From Ceratodon purpureus (Eukaryota > Streptophyta > Bryopsida > Pseudoditrichales > Ditrichaceae), in NCBI GenBank assembly GCA_014871385.1, contig CM026426.1:91841948-91905947 (forward strand): a stretch of DNA of 64,000 nucleotides, in the 5' to 3' direction. Numbering within the stretch: position 1 is the stretch's first letter; each line of letters begins with the position of its first letter. The notes under the pieces were generated by a model. It had not been told where the DNA came from. It ran no database searches and was given only the letters and a program-made list of their open reading frames with translations. Shown one piece after another: positions 1 to 8,571 of the stretch. The position numbers and the translations under genes were made by a program.

Positions 1-124
1 ATAGAGCCCAGAATGAGTAAGGGCCACGACAACGCCCTTTTTAACCTTCCACCGCCCTGATCGGCCATTCCTTAGAAACGTCTGGATCGGCTCTACTTCC
101 ATTGGATAAAAGATGAAGACCTGG

Positions 125-217
125 TCGGCGGACAGCCGACACGGTTGACGGGAAATGTCCCCGCCGACGGAGTAAAATGTATCCGCCAACAACGAAGACG
201 ACTCGGCGGGCAGCCGA
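125..217. repeat. Two copies of the TCGGC-N5-GCCGA hairpin motif
   Basis: Two 15-bp imperfect palindromes, TCGGCGGACAGCCGA (125-139) and TCGGCGGGCAGCCGA (203-217), each have 5-bp arms and a 5-nt centre. Half-sites (CCGCCGAC) follow near 164, 188, 257 and 288. They are the first members of a family that runs to 5939. No convincing gene is visible in 1-1100; the short frames there carry translated copies of the motif (GGQPT, SADSRR) and no recognisable domain. Confidence 0.8.
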
Positions 218-329
218 CGCGGATCGTACAACTCGGAGTGTGCACAGAAATAGTATCCGCCGACGATGACGGACACGTCCGCCGACAGAAATTGCAGAGG
301 ACCTTAGTTGAGAAGCAGTATGATGTCCT

Positions 330-1110
330 CTAACATGTCCAATCAGAGACTCCTCTCAACCGTCTAATCAGAAACGATAAACGAAGACAACAGAAACGGC
401 AACAGAAGGTGCTGGACACTTAAGCATTTGCGAGAATAATAACGGTCCTCTCAGGAAACGTGTGGGTCAGGAGCACTCTCAGAGGGAATCGAAAGTGCAA
501 TGACAGAAATAGAATGAAGTATGCGCATCTCACGGGGGGTTAGTTATGAATTCCCAGGAGTACAAATTGGCGCCAGAATCAAATTCAATTTTGCGCGCCT
601 TGAACAGATCAAGATCCCATCATGGCGGCGAGATACCCCCACCGTCACAGAACAATGTTAGTTCATTATTACGAATTTGAACGTGGCGATTGGAGCAGCT
701 GTCACATCACATGCCCACGCCATCATGACTTGGTGAGGGATTGAAAAAAAGTCAAAACACGTCCCATCATCATCCTACGTGGCGTGATGGGACGGATGTT
801 AGGGATGACCATCCATGCATGGATGGTATGTACATAGCCATACGTCATGACCCATCGGGCGTGACGATTCAGTCTCGGGAGGTGGGGGTCTGCAGGGTAT
901 ACACCCGCCACCCCCGACATTTCCTCCTCATTTCCAGCCTTCTCTTTTTCAGCTCTCTTTTGTCCTCTTCTCAGCGCTCCGAAGAGGTCGCGTCGGCTGC
1001 TAGGTTTTCCTGCGTCGGCTGCTAGGGTTGAGGGCGTCAACTCCTTCACCAGCGCGCGTTGGCTGCTGTTCGTGGATCATCCGCCGACGGTGAAAGGCCA
1101 TCCGCCGATG
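330..1110. other. Gene-free leader region upstream of FCP1-like gene A
   Basis: No supported coding sequence is seen. From about 890 the DNA becomes pyrimidine-rich on the plus strand, with C/T blocks around 900-985. This could be promoter and 5' UTR for the gene starting at 1113, which is inference. A 15-bp direct repeat, GCGTCGGCTGCTAGG, occurs twice between about 989 and 1027 and contains half of the hairpin motif. Overlapping frames on both strands at 723-1049 look like chance ORFs. Confidence 0.4.
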
Positions 1111-1112
1111 AC

Positions 1113-3069
1113 ATGGCTGCCTCCAAGACTGGGTAAGTTGTCGAGTCGGCTGTCCGCCGACGCCACCCCTTCTATTGTCCTTCATGTTTCCGTTTTCTCG
1201 CATGGGTTTGTCCCTCCCGTCGGTTGTCCGCCGACGCCACCCCTTCTTTTGTCCTTCATGTTTCCGTTCTCTCGCATGGATTTATCCCTCCCGTCGGCTG
1301 TCTGCCGATGCCACCCCTTCTTTTGTCCTTCATGTTTTGTGTTCTCTCGCATGGGTTTGTTCCTCCCATCGGCTGACCGCCGACGCCACCCCTTTCTGAG
1401 TCCTTCAATTTTCTATTTTCTCACATGGGTTATCCCCCTCGTCGGCTGTCCGCCGATGGGGAGGGGCTGTCCATCCCCTCGTCGGCTGTCCGCCAATTGA
1501 AGGGAGTGTCCATCCCCTCGTCGGCTGTCCGCCGATGGGGAAGGCGTGTCCATCCCCCCCGTCGGCTGTCCGCCGATGGAGTAAGAATCTGATGGTCTAA
1601 TCTTGTGATTCTGATTTTGCAGGGCGATGGTCGACTCCACCGCAAAACCAAATGGGTTACGGTGGCTCTGTGACAAGGTTGTTGATCCTGAAGGAAGAAT
1701 ACAAGCACGGGGCTTGAAACCGAGGGTGACATTCCTCGCTGATTCGAAGATAACGGAGTGGGGCGTCACCTGGCGTGACACTCCCACGTTGCTGGGCTTT
1801 GTGACCAAAATAGGTCAGAAGCAAATGGCGGGTGGACCAAGATTCGAGATTATTGGAGCCAGGGAATGCAAGGATAAGGACAACGTGTGCTTGGTGTTTG
1901 CATCGGTTCCTGTCGCGGAGGGCACTCCAGTGGACTGCTTCGCGGTTGTAATTCCGGCTGAGAAGTGCATGGACAGCTTGTGCTCTAAAGAAGTACAGGA
2001 AGCGGCTCCTTGGGGCAGGGGCGAGAACCCTGAAGTTGAACAGATACTCGACGTGATTGATACGCTCGGGGACAAAGTGATGGAAGAGAAGACGAAGAAC
2101 TCGGTTAAGCCTTCACCAAAGAAAAGAGGCGGCCGCAAGTCTGCTGTAGAAGCAGGCACTGGTACACTCACCCCCGAGACCGGAGAGACACAGGCGACAG
2201 GGGAATCATCGAGAAAGAAGAAGGGAAAGGCAGCGGCTGCTGAGGGCGAGGGTGGGAGACAGAAGAAAGGTGGGAAGAAGGAAGAGAAAAAGCAGACCGT
2301 GGCGGAAGCTCTCATGCTCGCAAACAATCTCACTTCCAAAACAAAGGACACCAACGTCCTTGCTATGTACCAGACGTTGGAGGAGGGACTTGGGCACTGC
2401 TTCCCCAACGGGCAACGTGCCCTTCCTTGTCAGATTCCATATAACAGGATACACATAGCTCCCGACGAATTTAAGTACTAGACGAAGCAGGGCACTAGGT
2501 GGAATACTAAACTTAGACCGGGTTTAGAGATGTTCCTAGAGTTCTGCCTGGACAATTTCGAGGTGGTCTTCTGGAGCTGCGTTCAGGAAAAGAGGTTCGA
2601 GATTCTGTGGACAGTGTTGCAGCAGCGCTGTCCTCGTCTAGATGCCGAAGTGCGCTACAAGTTTGACCAGAGTTTCTGCGAGACTTGCGTTCATAAGGCT
2701 GGTAGGGAGTTTTATTTGAAGAGACTCCAGACCCTCTTGGACCTCGATGACGGGCTGAAGGGGACGGGGGCGTCTTCAATTAACACTCTCTTGGTTGATG
2801 ATTCCCCTTATAAGAATGTCGCAAACACTACTTGGAACGCTGTGCACCCTACACCATATACCTTCGAGTTGAAGGAGTCGGAAAATAAGAGGAATTATCT
2901 GGTTGGAGAATTGATTCCTTGGCTTACCAGTTTGAAAGAATCTAAACTCCCCGTGCTCGTGTACTGCCAGAAACACGTCGAATTCGGTCAGCGTCGTCTC
3001 TTTCCAGGGGATGAAGCTTATAATCTCTTCTCTCCACACATTGATTGCCCTAAACGAAAGAGAACATAG
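1113..3069 (+). CDS. FCP1-homology (HAD-fold) protein A, two exons, internal TAG
   Basis: Exon 1 is 1113-1132 (MAASKTG), with donor GTAAGT at 1133. Exon 2 starts at 1623 after TTTTGCAG, and the two join in phase just before the ATG at 1627. The reading frame then runs to 3069, broken only by a TAG at 2479-2481; both halves share one frame. The N-terminal ~280 residues are unrecognised and end in a Lys/Glu-rich, low-complexity stretch that could hold a nuclear signal. The C-terminal ~190 residues match the plant NLI-interacting-factor/FCP1-like phosphatase family: LRPGLEMFLEFC, FEVVFWS, NTLLVDDSPYKN and AVHP. The usual motif I (LDLxGLL) is not visible before RPGL, so a phosphatase role is doubtful. 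A polyadenylation signal AATAAA lies at 3158-3163. It could be a recent pseudogene, or two genes. The family call is secure; intactness is not. Confidence 0.65.
1133..1622 (+). other. Intron 1 of FCP1-like gene A
   Basis: The intron is 490 bp. It opens with a consensus GTAAGT donor and closes with TGATTTTGCAG, and a TCTAAT branch-like sequence lies near 1597. Removing it joins MAASKTG to AMVDSTAKP without changing frame, which is the main support for both exons. Almost the whole intron is the hairpin-bearing tandem array. Confidence 0.6.
1146..1576 (+). repeat. Intronic minisatellite of hairpin-bearing units
   Basis: Eight copies of TCGGCTGTCCGCCGA or near variants start at 1146, 1220, 1294, 1369, 1442, 1482, 1521 and 1562. 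The spacing is 74, 74, 75, 73, 40, 39 and 41 bp, so there are two unit lengths. Long units share CGCCACCCCTTCTTTTGTCC and a TCTCGCATGG segment; short units share GTGTCCATCCCCTCG. Each unit contains a 5-bp-arm inverted repeat able to form a small hairpin in DNA or RNA. The array ends about 45 bp before the intron acceptor. Confidence 0.9.
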
Positions 3070-3110
3070 TAGATGTAGAAACTGTTTTAGAGAACATGCA
3101 CATGATTCAG

Positions 3111-3125
3111 TCGGCTGCCCGCCGA
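3111..3125. repeat. Hairpin motif between genes A and B
   Basis: TCGGCTGCCCGCCGA lies 42 bp after the gene A stop and ahead of its AATAAA signal (3158-3163), so it would be in the 3' UTR of A. It has the same orientation as the intronic array. Confidence 0.8.
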
Positions 3126-3293
3126 TGAGATCTTCATATATTTAGACTTTTACAGTAAATAAAGTTTTCCTCCTTTTAAATATATGAGAACGGAACTCAG
3201 TGTCAAGACTGTGTATTCTGTCGTGGGTGTCTTATTGTATCTCCTATTGTACACTAGAGCAAGTATGAATTGTGAGCACGCGAATGATCACCC

Positions 3294-4424
3294 ATGTTTT
3301 CTTGGAATTTGTCCTTCATTGTTCAGGAGTCACTGGAGGATGACGCTGAAATTGAAGTGCACCCGGGACCTTCCCTTCTTAGTACGCTCTTGGAGCAGTA
3401 CCCAACATCTCTTGATGGTGATGCTCACAGAGAAGAGTCTCCGGGAGCGGAAGCCGAGAATGAAAGTGATGGGGAGGACGAGTACGACTATCCAGTCGGC
3501 GGGCCGCCGACGCTGTCTGCTGCACATAGCTCTGGCCGGTGTGCGATGGCTTCCACCTCGTTCGTCGAGACCAACGTTGCGATCCCGCGCACTGGTTCCC
3601 CGCGCGATGATTCCATCAGTGTCAGCACTGATATTATTGCGCGTAATATTGAGGTACCTCTCCAACGATACTACCTTGTCCTTGATATTAAGGGATTGCT
3701 CATCGCGGAGCACCACGGGTATATCGGTGATGACCTGAAGACAAAAATTCATATCCGGGCTAGACCAGGACTTCTTTCATTTCTAGAGTTCTGCACGGCA
3801 AATTTTGAGGTAGTCTTTTGGTCCACGGTTTCTGAAAAGAATCTCGATCGTCACTTCCAGAAGCTGTTAGCCATTCATCCTTTGCTCAGAAGCAATTACA
3901 GACGCCTTCCAGGATACTGGTGTGATATCTCAACAAGAAATAATTTGAATGGAAAACGGGAGTACTTGTTGAAGCGTCTGGATAGACTTTTCTGCGACAC
4001 TAGGCTACTGGCTCAATCAGGTGCCAGTGTCCAGAATACCCTACTGGTAGACGACCGGCCTTATAGGAATGTACTTAATCATCCATTTAGCGCTGTCCAT
4101 CCAAATTCTTTCTTCTGGGACTCTGCAGAGTGCAAAGAACCTCAACCCACCCCCAATCCCTATTTAACTAGGGTAGTTACACCATTCCTTGCAGGACTTA
4201 AGCAGTCTGGATTGGATGTCCAGGAATATTGTAGGAGGAATTCTAGCGTGGGGAAGCCATGTCTTTTTCCAGAATCTCGCGAATACCAGAAGTATAGGGA
4301 GGTTATTCCTTCTCATGCATGCGGGTTTGACGTCCCGGGTAATCCTGGATCTTGGTTTGTGAATTTACCTTGTCCTCCGGAGGCCTCTGGTAGTTCCATC
4401 GTCGGCGGGCAGCCGACTGATTAG
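3294..4424 (+). CDS. FCP1-homology (HAD-fold) protein B
   Basis: This is the most complete paralogue, an open frame of 376 codons. An intron acceptor (CATTGTTCAG) ends at 3326, so the true coding exon may begin at 3327 with ESLEDD, with an upstream exon I could not place. Residues ~1-115 are acidic and disordered. The FCP1-like domain covers ~120-340: YYLVLDIKGLLI (motif I), RARPGLLSFLEFC, FEVVFWSTVSEKN, NTLLVDDRPYRN (motif III/IV region) and FSAVHP. Motif I reads DIKG where the catalytic family has DxDxT, so the second Asp is missing and catalysis is questionable. Two hairpin motifs lie inside the frame, at 3496-3510 (encoding VGGPPT) and 4402-4416 (encoding VGGQPTD, the last residues). The protein probably has a regulatory or binding role in the nucleus (inference). 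Confidence 0.7.
   Translation: MFSWNLSFIVQESLEDDAEIEVHPGPSLLSTLLEQYPTSLDGDAHREESPGAEAENESDGEDEYDYPVGGPPTLSAAHSSGRCAMASTSFVETNVAIPRTGSPRDDSISVSTDIIARNIEVPLQRYYLVLDIKGLLIAEHHGYIGDDLKTKIHIRARPGLLSFLEFCTANFEVVFWSTVSEKNLDRHFQKLLAIHPLLRSNYRRLPGYWCDISTRNNLNGKREYLLKRLDRLFCDTRLLAQSGASVQNTLLVDDRPYRNVLNHPFSAVHPNSFFWDSAECKEPQPTPNPYLTRVVTPFLAGLKQSGLDVQEYCRRNSSVGKPCLFPESREYQKYREVIPSHACGFDVPGNPGSWFVNLPCPPEASGSSIVGGQPTD
3496..3510. repeat. Hairpin motif within gene B coding sequence
   Basis: TCGGCGGGCCGCCGA is almost a perfect palindrome. It is read in the gene B frame as VGGPPT inside the acidic N-terminal region. Confidence 0.8.
4402..4416. repeat. Hairpin motif at the 3' end of gene B
   Basis: TCGGCGGGCAGCCGA supplies VGGQPT immediately before the stop codon of gene B. 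The preceding residues (PPEASGSSI) are low-complexity, as expected of a C-terminal extension gained with the motif. Confidence 0.8.
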
Positions 4425-4635
4425 AGCTCATAGGAGGAGCGCCACTTGTTTTAAAAATCACATATGATACTCTACACTCTTTAGTTTAATACGCTAAGAC
4501 TGTTCCCTTTCTGAACTTCCCTCCACCACACATTTGTTTCCAGTGCTGCAATTCGGTACTTCTTTTTGTAGATCCATGCATGAGATTTCCCTTGCTGCAC
4601 ATTTACCTTTGAGGTTTCTTCAATGCATCGTTTTG

Positions 4636-4650
4636 TTGGCGGGTCGCCGA
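4636..4650. repeat. Hairpin motif between genes B and C
   Basis: TTGGCGGGTCGCCGA has one arm mismatch relative to the family. It lies about 210 bp after the gene B stop and 100 bp before the first clear codons of gene C. Confidence 0.7.
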
Positions 4651-4739
4651 CGACTTTGAATGTAGTCCATTTCTTTCATATACTTCGTCCTGTTCCTTGA
4701 TTTCCTTCACTGATTGCATTTCATATTCTTCAAGGTTCC

Positions 4740-5411
4740 TTGTTTTATTTCAAATGCCTTCACGGTCCACCCCATCATGTCAAGAAATGTATTGTCCTAT
4801 GCGTCAATGGCCTTCTCTGCTATGTGGATCCCAGGATAGAGGCTTTGCCATGGGATACGCATCGGAATGTAGTGAAGCGCCCAGGTTTGAAGAAGCTTTT
4901 CGACATGCTTTTCTTGCATTTCCATGTTGGTCTGTGGTCGAAGATGCCCTTGGGAGAACTGAAGCCTTTACTCTCACATATTCTGCCGGCCGGTGTAATG
5001 GAGAGGCTGTCCTTCGTGTATAGCAGAAGTGACCTTATCGACCGGGAGAATTTCCCCTGGAGTTATAAGACGTTAGGTCAAGTTTGCTCCAAGGTACAGT
5101 CTAGAAACGTCTGCAAACTAGATCAGGTGCTATTTTTGGATGTTGACCCGAGGTCATTGAGGAGGACACCAAACTGTATGTGCTACATTCCTTGGCCTTT
5201 TTAGGGTCATCTAAACTTTCCGAACGATGACGGCGTTATACCTAACATTGCTACAGATATCCTTCCTCTGGTTTCTCCCTTGCACAAGTTCGGATCTGTA
5301 CCGGAGTATATGGCGCAGGCGTGGAGGCCGGGGCAAGTGCACTGGGCAATTGAAGCTGCGAGAAAGTTTGGACGTGCACGAGTGGACTGGACTGAAGTTT
5401 GCTGGGACTGA
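4740..5411 (+). pseudogene. FCP1-homology (HAD-fold) protein C, frameshifted
   Basis: This is the third paralogue. The first clear codons are near 4740, but no ATG leads the frame, so an upstream exon is likely; an acceptor-like TTCAAG ends near 4733. Recognisable pieces are KKCIVLCVNGLLCYVDP (motif I position, with VNG replacing DxD), KRPGLKKLFDMLF, VGLWSK and QVLFLDVDPRS. The frame stops at 5202-5204 just after CYIPWPF. A one-base shift continues with GHLNFPNDDGVIP and VHWAIEAARKFG to a TGA at 5409-5411. A surplus G in the TTTTTAGGG run would explain this. A 29-nt intron would also bridge it but is too short for plants. The nucleophile Asp of motif I is absent, so it is probably inactive as a phosphatase. 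Confidence 0.6.
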
Positions 5412-5478
5412 GTTAGGCGGACTTTTTCGCCTACAACTTGCACTTCTTCCCTCCTCCTGACCAACAGAACACCTTCCA

Positions 5479-5939
5479 TCGGCTGCCCGCCGACTTGGTC
5501 GACCCGTTTGTGCGGCCTTCAAATATATGATTTACTCATTGACCTTACGGCTATGCTTTCAGGGAAATAGTTCCCCGAGTAGGTTATAATGTGATAGGAT
5601 TTACGTCAACTTGGTACATAGTGGTGGGTGTAGACTTAATGTTGTAGGACTTAATGACTCAAAGTGCTACGAGACTAGTTAGTTTAGTATGTTCTATTAT
5701 CGGCGGGTCGCCGACTCTGTATTGTACATTTCATTACTTGAATCAACATGATATTCTTTAAAGTATTCATTGTAACTCTTATTCGGCATCATATGTCGCA
5801 ATCTTCGGATTCATATATCCATCACTGGCAAATTCCGCCCATGCACATCTCGATGTCCAGTTTTGCATTCCATATTTTGTGGTATTCATGTACAATGACA
5901 GTGTTCATCTGTGGTCTCCATCCATCGGCGGTCCGCTGA
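5479..5939. repeat. Three hairpin motifs downstream of gene C
   Basis: TCGGCTGCCCGCCGA lies at 5479-5493, TCGGCGGGTCGCCGA at 5700-5714 and the decayed TCGGCGGTCCGCTGA at 5925-5939. These are the last members; I see none in the remaining 58 kb. No convincing gene lies between 5412 and 5960. Confidence 0.75.
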
Positions 5940-5957
5940 GTTCGCATTGGTCATTTT

Positions 5958-5987
5958 GAATTCTGGACTTTTTTTTGTCCAGAATTA
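5958..5987. repeat. Perfect 10-bp-stem hairpin with T-rich loop
   Basis: AATTCTGGAC and its exact reverse complement GTCCAGAATT flank a run of T. It marks the border between the GC-balanced FCP1-like island and the AT-rich repeat that follows. It could be the end of a small inverted-repeat element or a terminator-like fold; neither is proven. Confidence 0.6.
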
Positions 5988-5989
5988 CC

Positions 5990-7260
5990 TAAATATCCCT
6001 TGACAGCCGGGGTTGAAATAATCACAAACAAGGAATTTGGGTATGAGGAATTACCAAAAGCATAGTTAAACTGTAATTTTAGTAATGAAAATTCCAAGGT
6101 TTTGAGCAAAATATTTGAAGCACCTCAAATCATTGAAAGTTTGAAAATTATAACTGGATGATCGAAAATCATAAATAGAAGATTAAAAATCATAAATGGA
6201 AAGTCAAAGATCATACATAGATATGAAGTACATACACCAAAATCTACCCGTGATTTTTTAAAATCCAAAAATGAAAATTGAAGATCCAAAAATCAAAATT
6301 GAAATCCAAAAATGAATTTATAAAATATATCTTCATGAAATATATATAAGTAAAATTAAGTCTTCAAATATATTCATAAACAAACATATCAATCTTCAAA
6401 TATGTTTAGGTCTTCAAATATATTCATAAATAAGCCTCCTATCATCAAATATATTTCAAAGGTTTGATAAAAACACAAGTTATCAAACCTTTGAAATATA
6501 TTTGTAAAATATATTCATAAGGGGGAGAAATATATCATTAGAGATATATTTCTCCAAAAAATAAGAGAAGACAAGTGAGATAATATAATTTCAACAAGTC
6601 ATGTGTCTTTATATACTATACTCAAGTGATAAAAATAGGAAAGATGTTTTTGAAAGTATAGTACACCTCATACATAGAATTATCTTTTTTCATGTAAACA
6701 CAACTTGTTTAAAAAATAAATAAAAAATCAAGATTTGACTTCCAAAATAAAAATAAAAGATAGTAAATACTATAGTCAAGCGATAAAAAATAGAAAATAT
6801 GTTTTTAAAAGTAAAACACACCTTATATTTATAATTATCTTAAGCTCATATGGACAAAAATTGTTTAAAATAAAGATAAGTGAAGATTAACTCTCAAAGC
6901 AAAATAAAAAGTAAAACAAATATCATAGTTTGAAGCTAAAATTTAGATTGTACTATGGTTTATCTAATAAACTATTGAATATCTTAATTTTTTAAAAAGA
7001 AAAAGATAAAATTAATTTCAAGTTTAGATTGTAGTGTACATATATATATATATATTTAAATATACTATTGAAGAACAAAAATATAAAAGTATTTATAAAT
7101 TTAGATTATAGTATAGATTTTTTTTAAAATACTATTAAAGTTCCAAATTAAAATAGAAGGATAATTTTTTAAATGCTAATTTAAGACTGTAATACAGTTG
7201 TTTTTAAATATACTATTGAAGTCCAAAGCCTCATGATTCTACAAAGGAGTACCCTGAAAA
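5990..7260. repeat. AT-rich dispersed repeat, copy 1
   Basis: No gene is seen. The segment is rich in phrases such as AAAATCATAAATGGAAA and shares ordered landmarks with 23590-25100: GAGCAAAAT-TTTG-AGCAC, then runs of AAAATCATAAATGGAAA, then TTCATGAAATATATAT, ACCAAACCTTTGAAA-type sequence and GTGAGATAATATAATT. The order and spacing are similar, so the two are diverged copies of one element of about 1.3-1.5 kb. Neither shows coding capacity. Confidence 0.6.
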
Positions 7261-7402
7261 AATGAATTAAAATAAAAAAATTCACCAAAGGTAGTCTGAG
7301 AAGAAAACTAGAAGAATGGTTCAAGTTTAATCAATGCCTTGTGATTTGTACCAAGGGAATAGACTTGGGCAATGTACAACAAAGTAGATTTTAGAGTTTT
7401 GA

Positions 7403-7585
7403 GGTGGGGCACTCAACTCCCTCCCCTCCATCTACCCCTCCAACAGTCCCTCCATTATCCAGATGAAGGGGCTGTTTGGAGGAAATGCGGTGCAGATGCT
7501 CTTAGACCTCTCCAACAATCTTCTGATTGGGTCCATCCCCTCCTCATTGATGGCCCTGGCGAATCTGACATTAGAAGAAAACTAG
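7403..7585 (+). pseudogene. Leucine-rich-repeat receptor-like fragment
   Basis: A 60-codon frame contains one textbook plant LRR, LLDLSNNLLIGSIPSSLMAL, preceded by a GLFGGNAVQM segment. Plant LRR receptor kinases carry many such repeats; here a stop precedes it (7400-7402) and another follows (7583-7585). No kinase, signal peptide or transmembrane part is present nearby. A 14-bp direct repeat, AGAAGAAAACTAGA, flanks it at 7299-7312 and 7573-7586. An overlapping 145-codon frame (7372-7809) reads through this DNA in another phase and is probably not real. Confidence 0.55.
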
Positions 7586-8571
7586 AGGCTGATAAGCTAA
7601 ACAATCAAGTGGAATCTCTTGGGAAGAACAAGTTGTCCCAAACGGACCCCCGATTTATTTTCGACAAATCTGAATCAACTGATGCTCTAGCGGATCAGCT
7701 GCAACCTGTTGTTTTCAAGATTACACCGGAAAAGAGGGTCCTTCGTGGCAGTCACGACTGTTTTAAACCTAGGCTGACGGTTAGGTATGTCTGGCAGGAG
7801 GTGGGTTAAGTAAGTTCGGCGATAGTGAAAAGAATTAAAAACGTCATGTATAAAAAACATAGTAAGAAAAAAATCTTCGATTCGCTACAAGATTTTTGGA
7901 GAATGGTAAGTACTATCATGCAATCTTTGATTCGGGAAGAGAGGAGAGTTTAATGCCGAAAAGGGAGCAAACAACCACGTGTATGGGGATGATGATTGGT
8001 GGAAGCATCCGGACAAACTTTTAGTGTACTTGGGATTTTTTAGGGTTTACCTGGACAACGACTCCATACACGGGTAAATGACGTACTCCATATATAGCAT
8101 TGTATCTTTGATGTTGACAAGTCACACGTCGTTCCTTGGTAATTGTTTTTAAAACTTTATTTATAGTGCATAACAGAAAGGCCCTCGGTGGTTCTTCGTA
8201 CATTGAGGCTCCGTGGACAGGTTGCACGTAATATCCAAAATGTCAATATACAGATGATGACAATGTACCCGGCAATTCCTCATGTGCAACTACGGAATGT
8301 ACAACTTGCCGACACTCTACTCTTGCTAAATCGCCCAAGGGCTCTATATATTATAATCCTATATTCTATTATATCCGTCTAGAATTCCGACTTCATACAC
8401 CTTCGTCATCTTCTGGACTACCGTGGACTACCTTCCGCAGTTAACACATGTACATACGCACCTTGCTTTTCAGAGCAGGTCCTACACTGAGCTACTCACA
8501 TGCAATCGCCCGAAGACGTCGGAGTACTTGGAAAAAACTGACTTCCAAAAAAACGAGCTCGAGGTACCTGA

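Noticed and set aside
723..1049. Overlapping frames of ~100 codons on both strands upstream of gene A
   Set aside because: Neither has a recognisable domain and both cover the same DNA. The plus strand is pyrimidine-rich leader sequence, so both are probably composition effects.
1413..2454. Long minus-strand frames opposite gene A
   Set aside because: They mirror gene A and the hairpin array (repeated SADSRR/GGQPT peptides) and lack any domain.
5178..5206. A 29-nt GT-AG intron that would repair gene C
   Set aside because: It is far below the usual plant minimum, and the residues it would remove align with the AVHP region of genes A and B, so a frameshift is more likely.
7372..7809. 145-codon ORF
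   Set aside because: Its first half reads the LRR fragment in the wrong phase. The second half has no recognised domain, so I list only the LRR frame.
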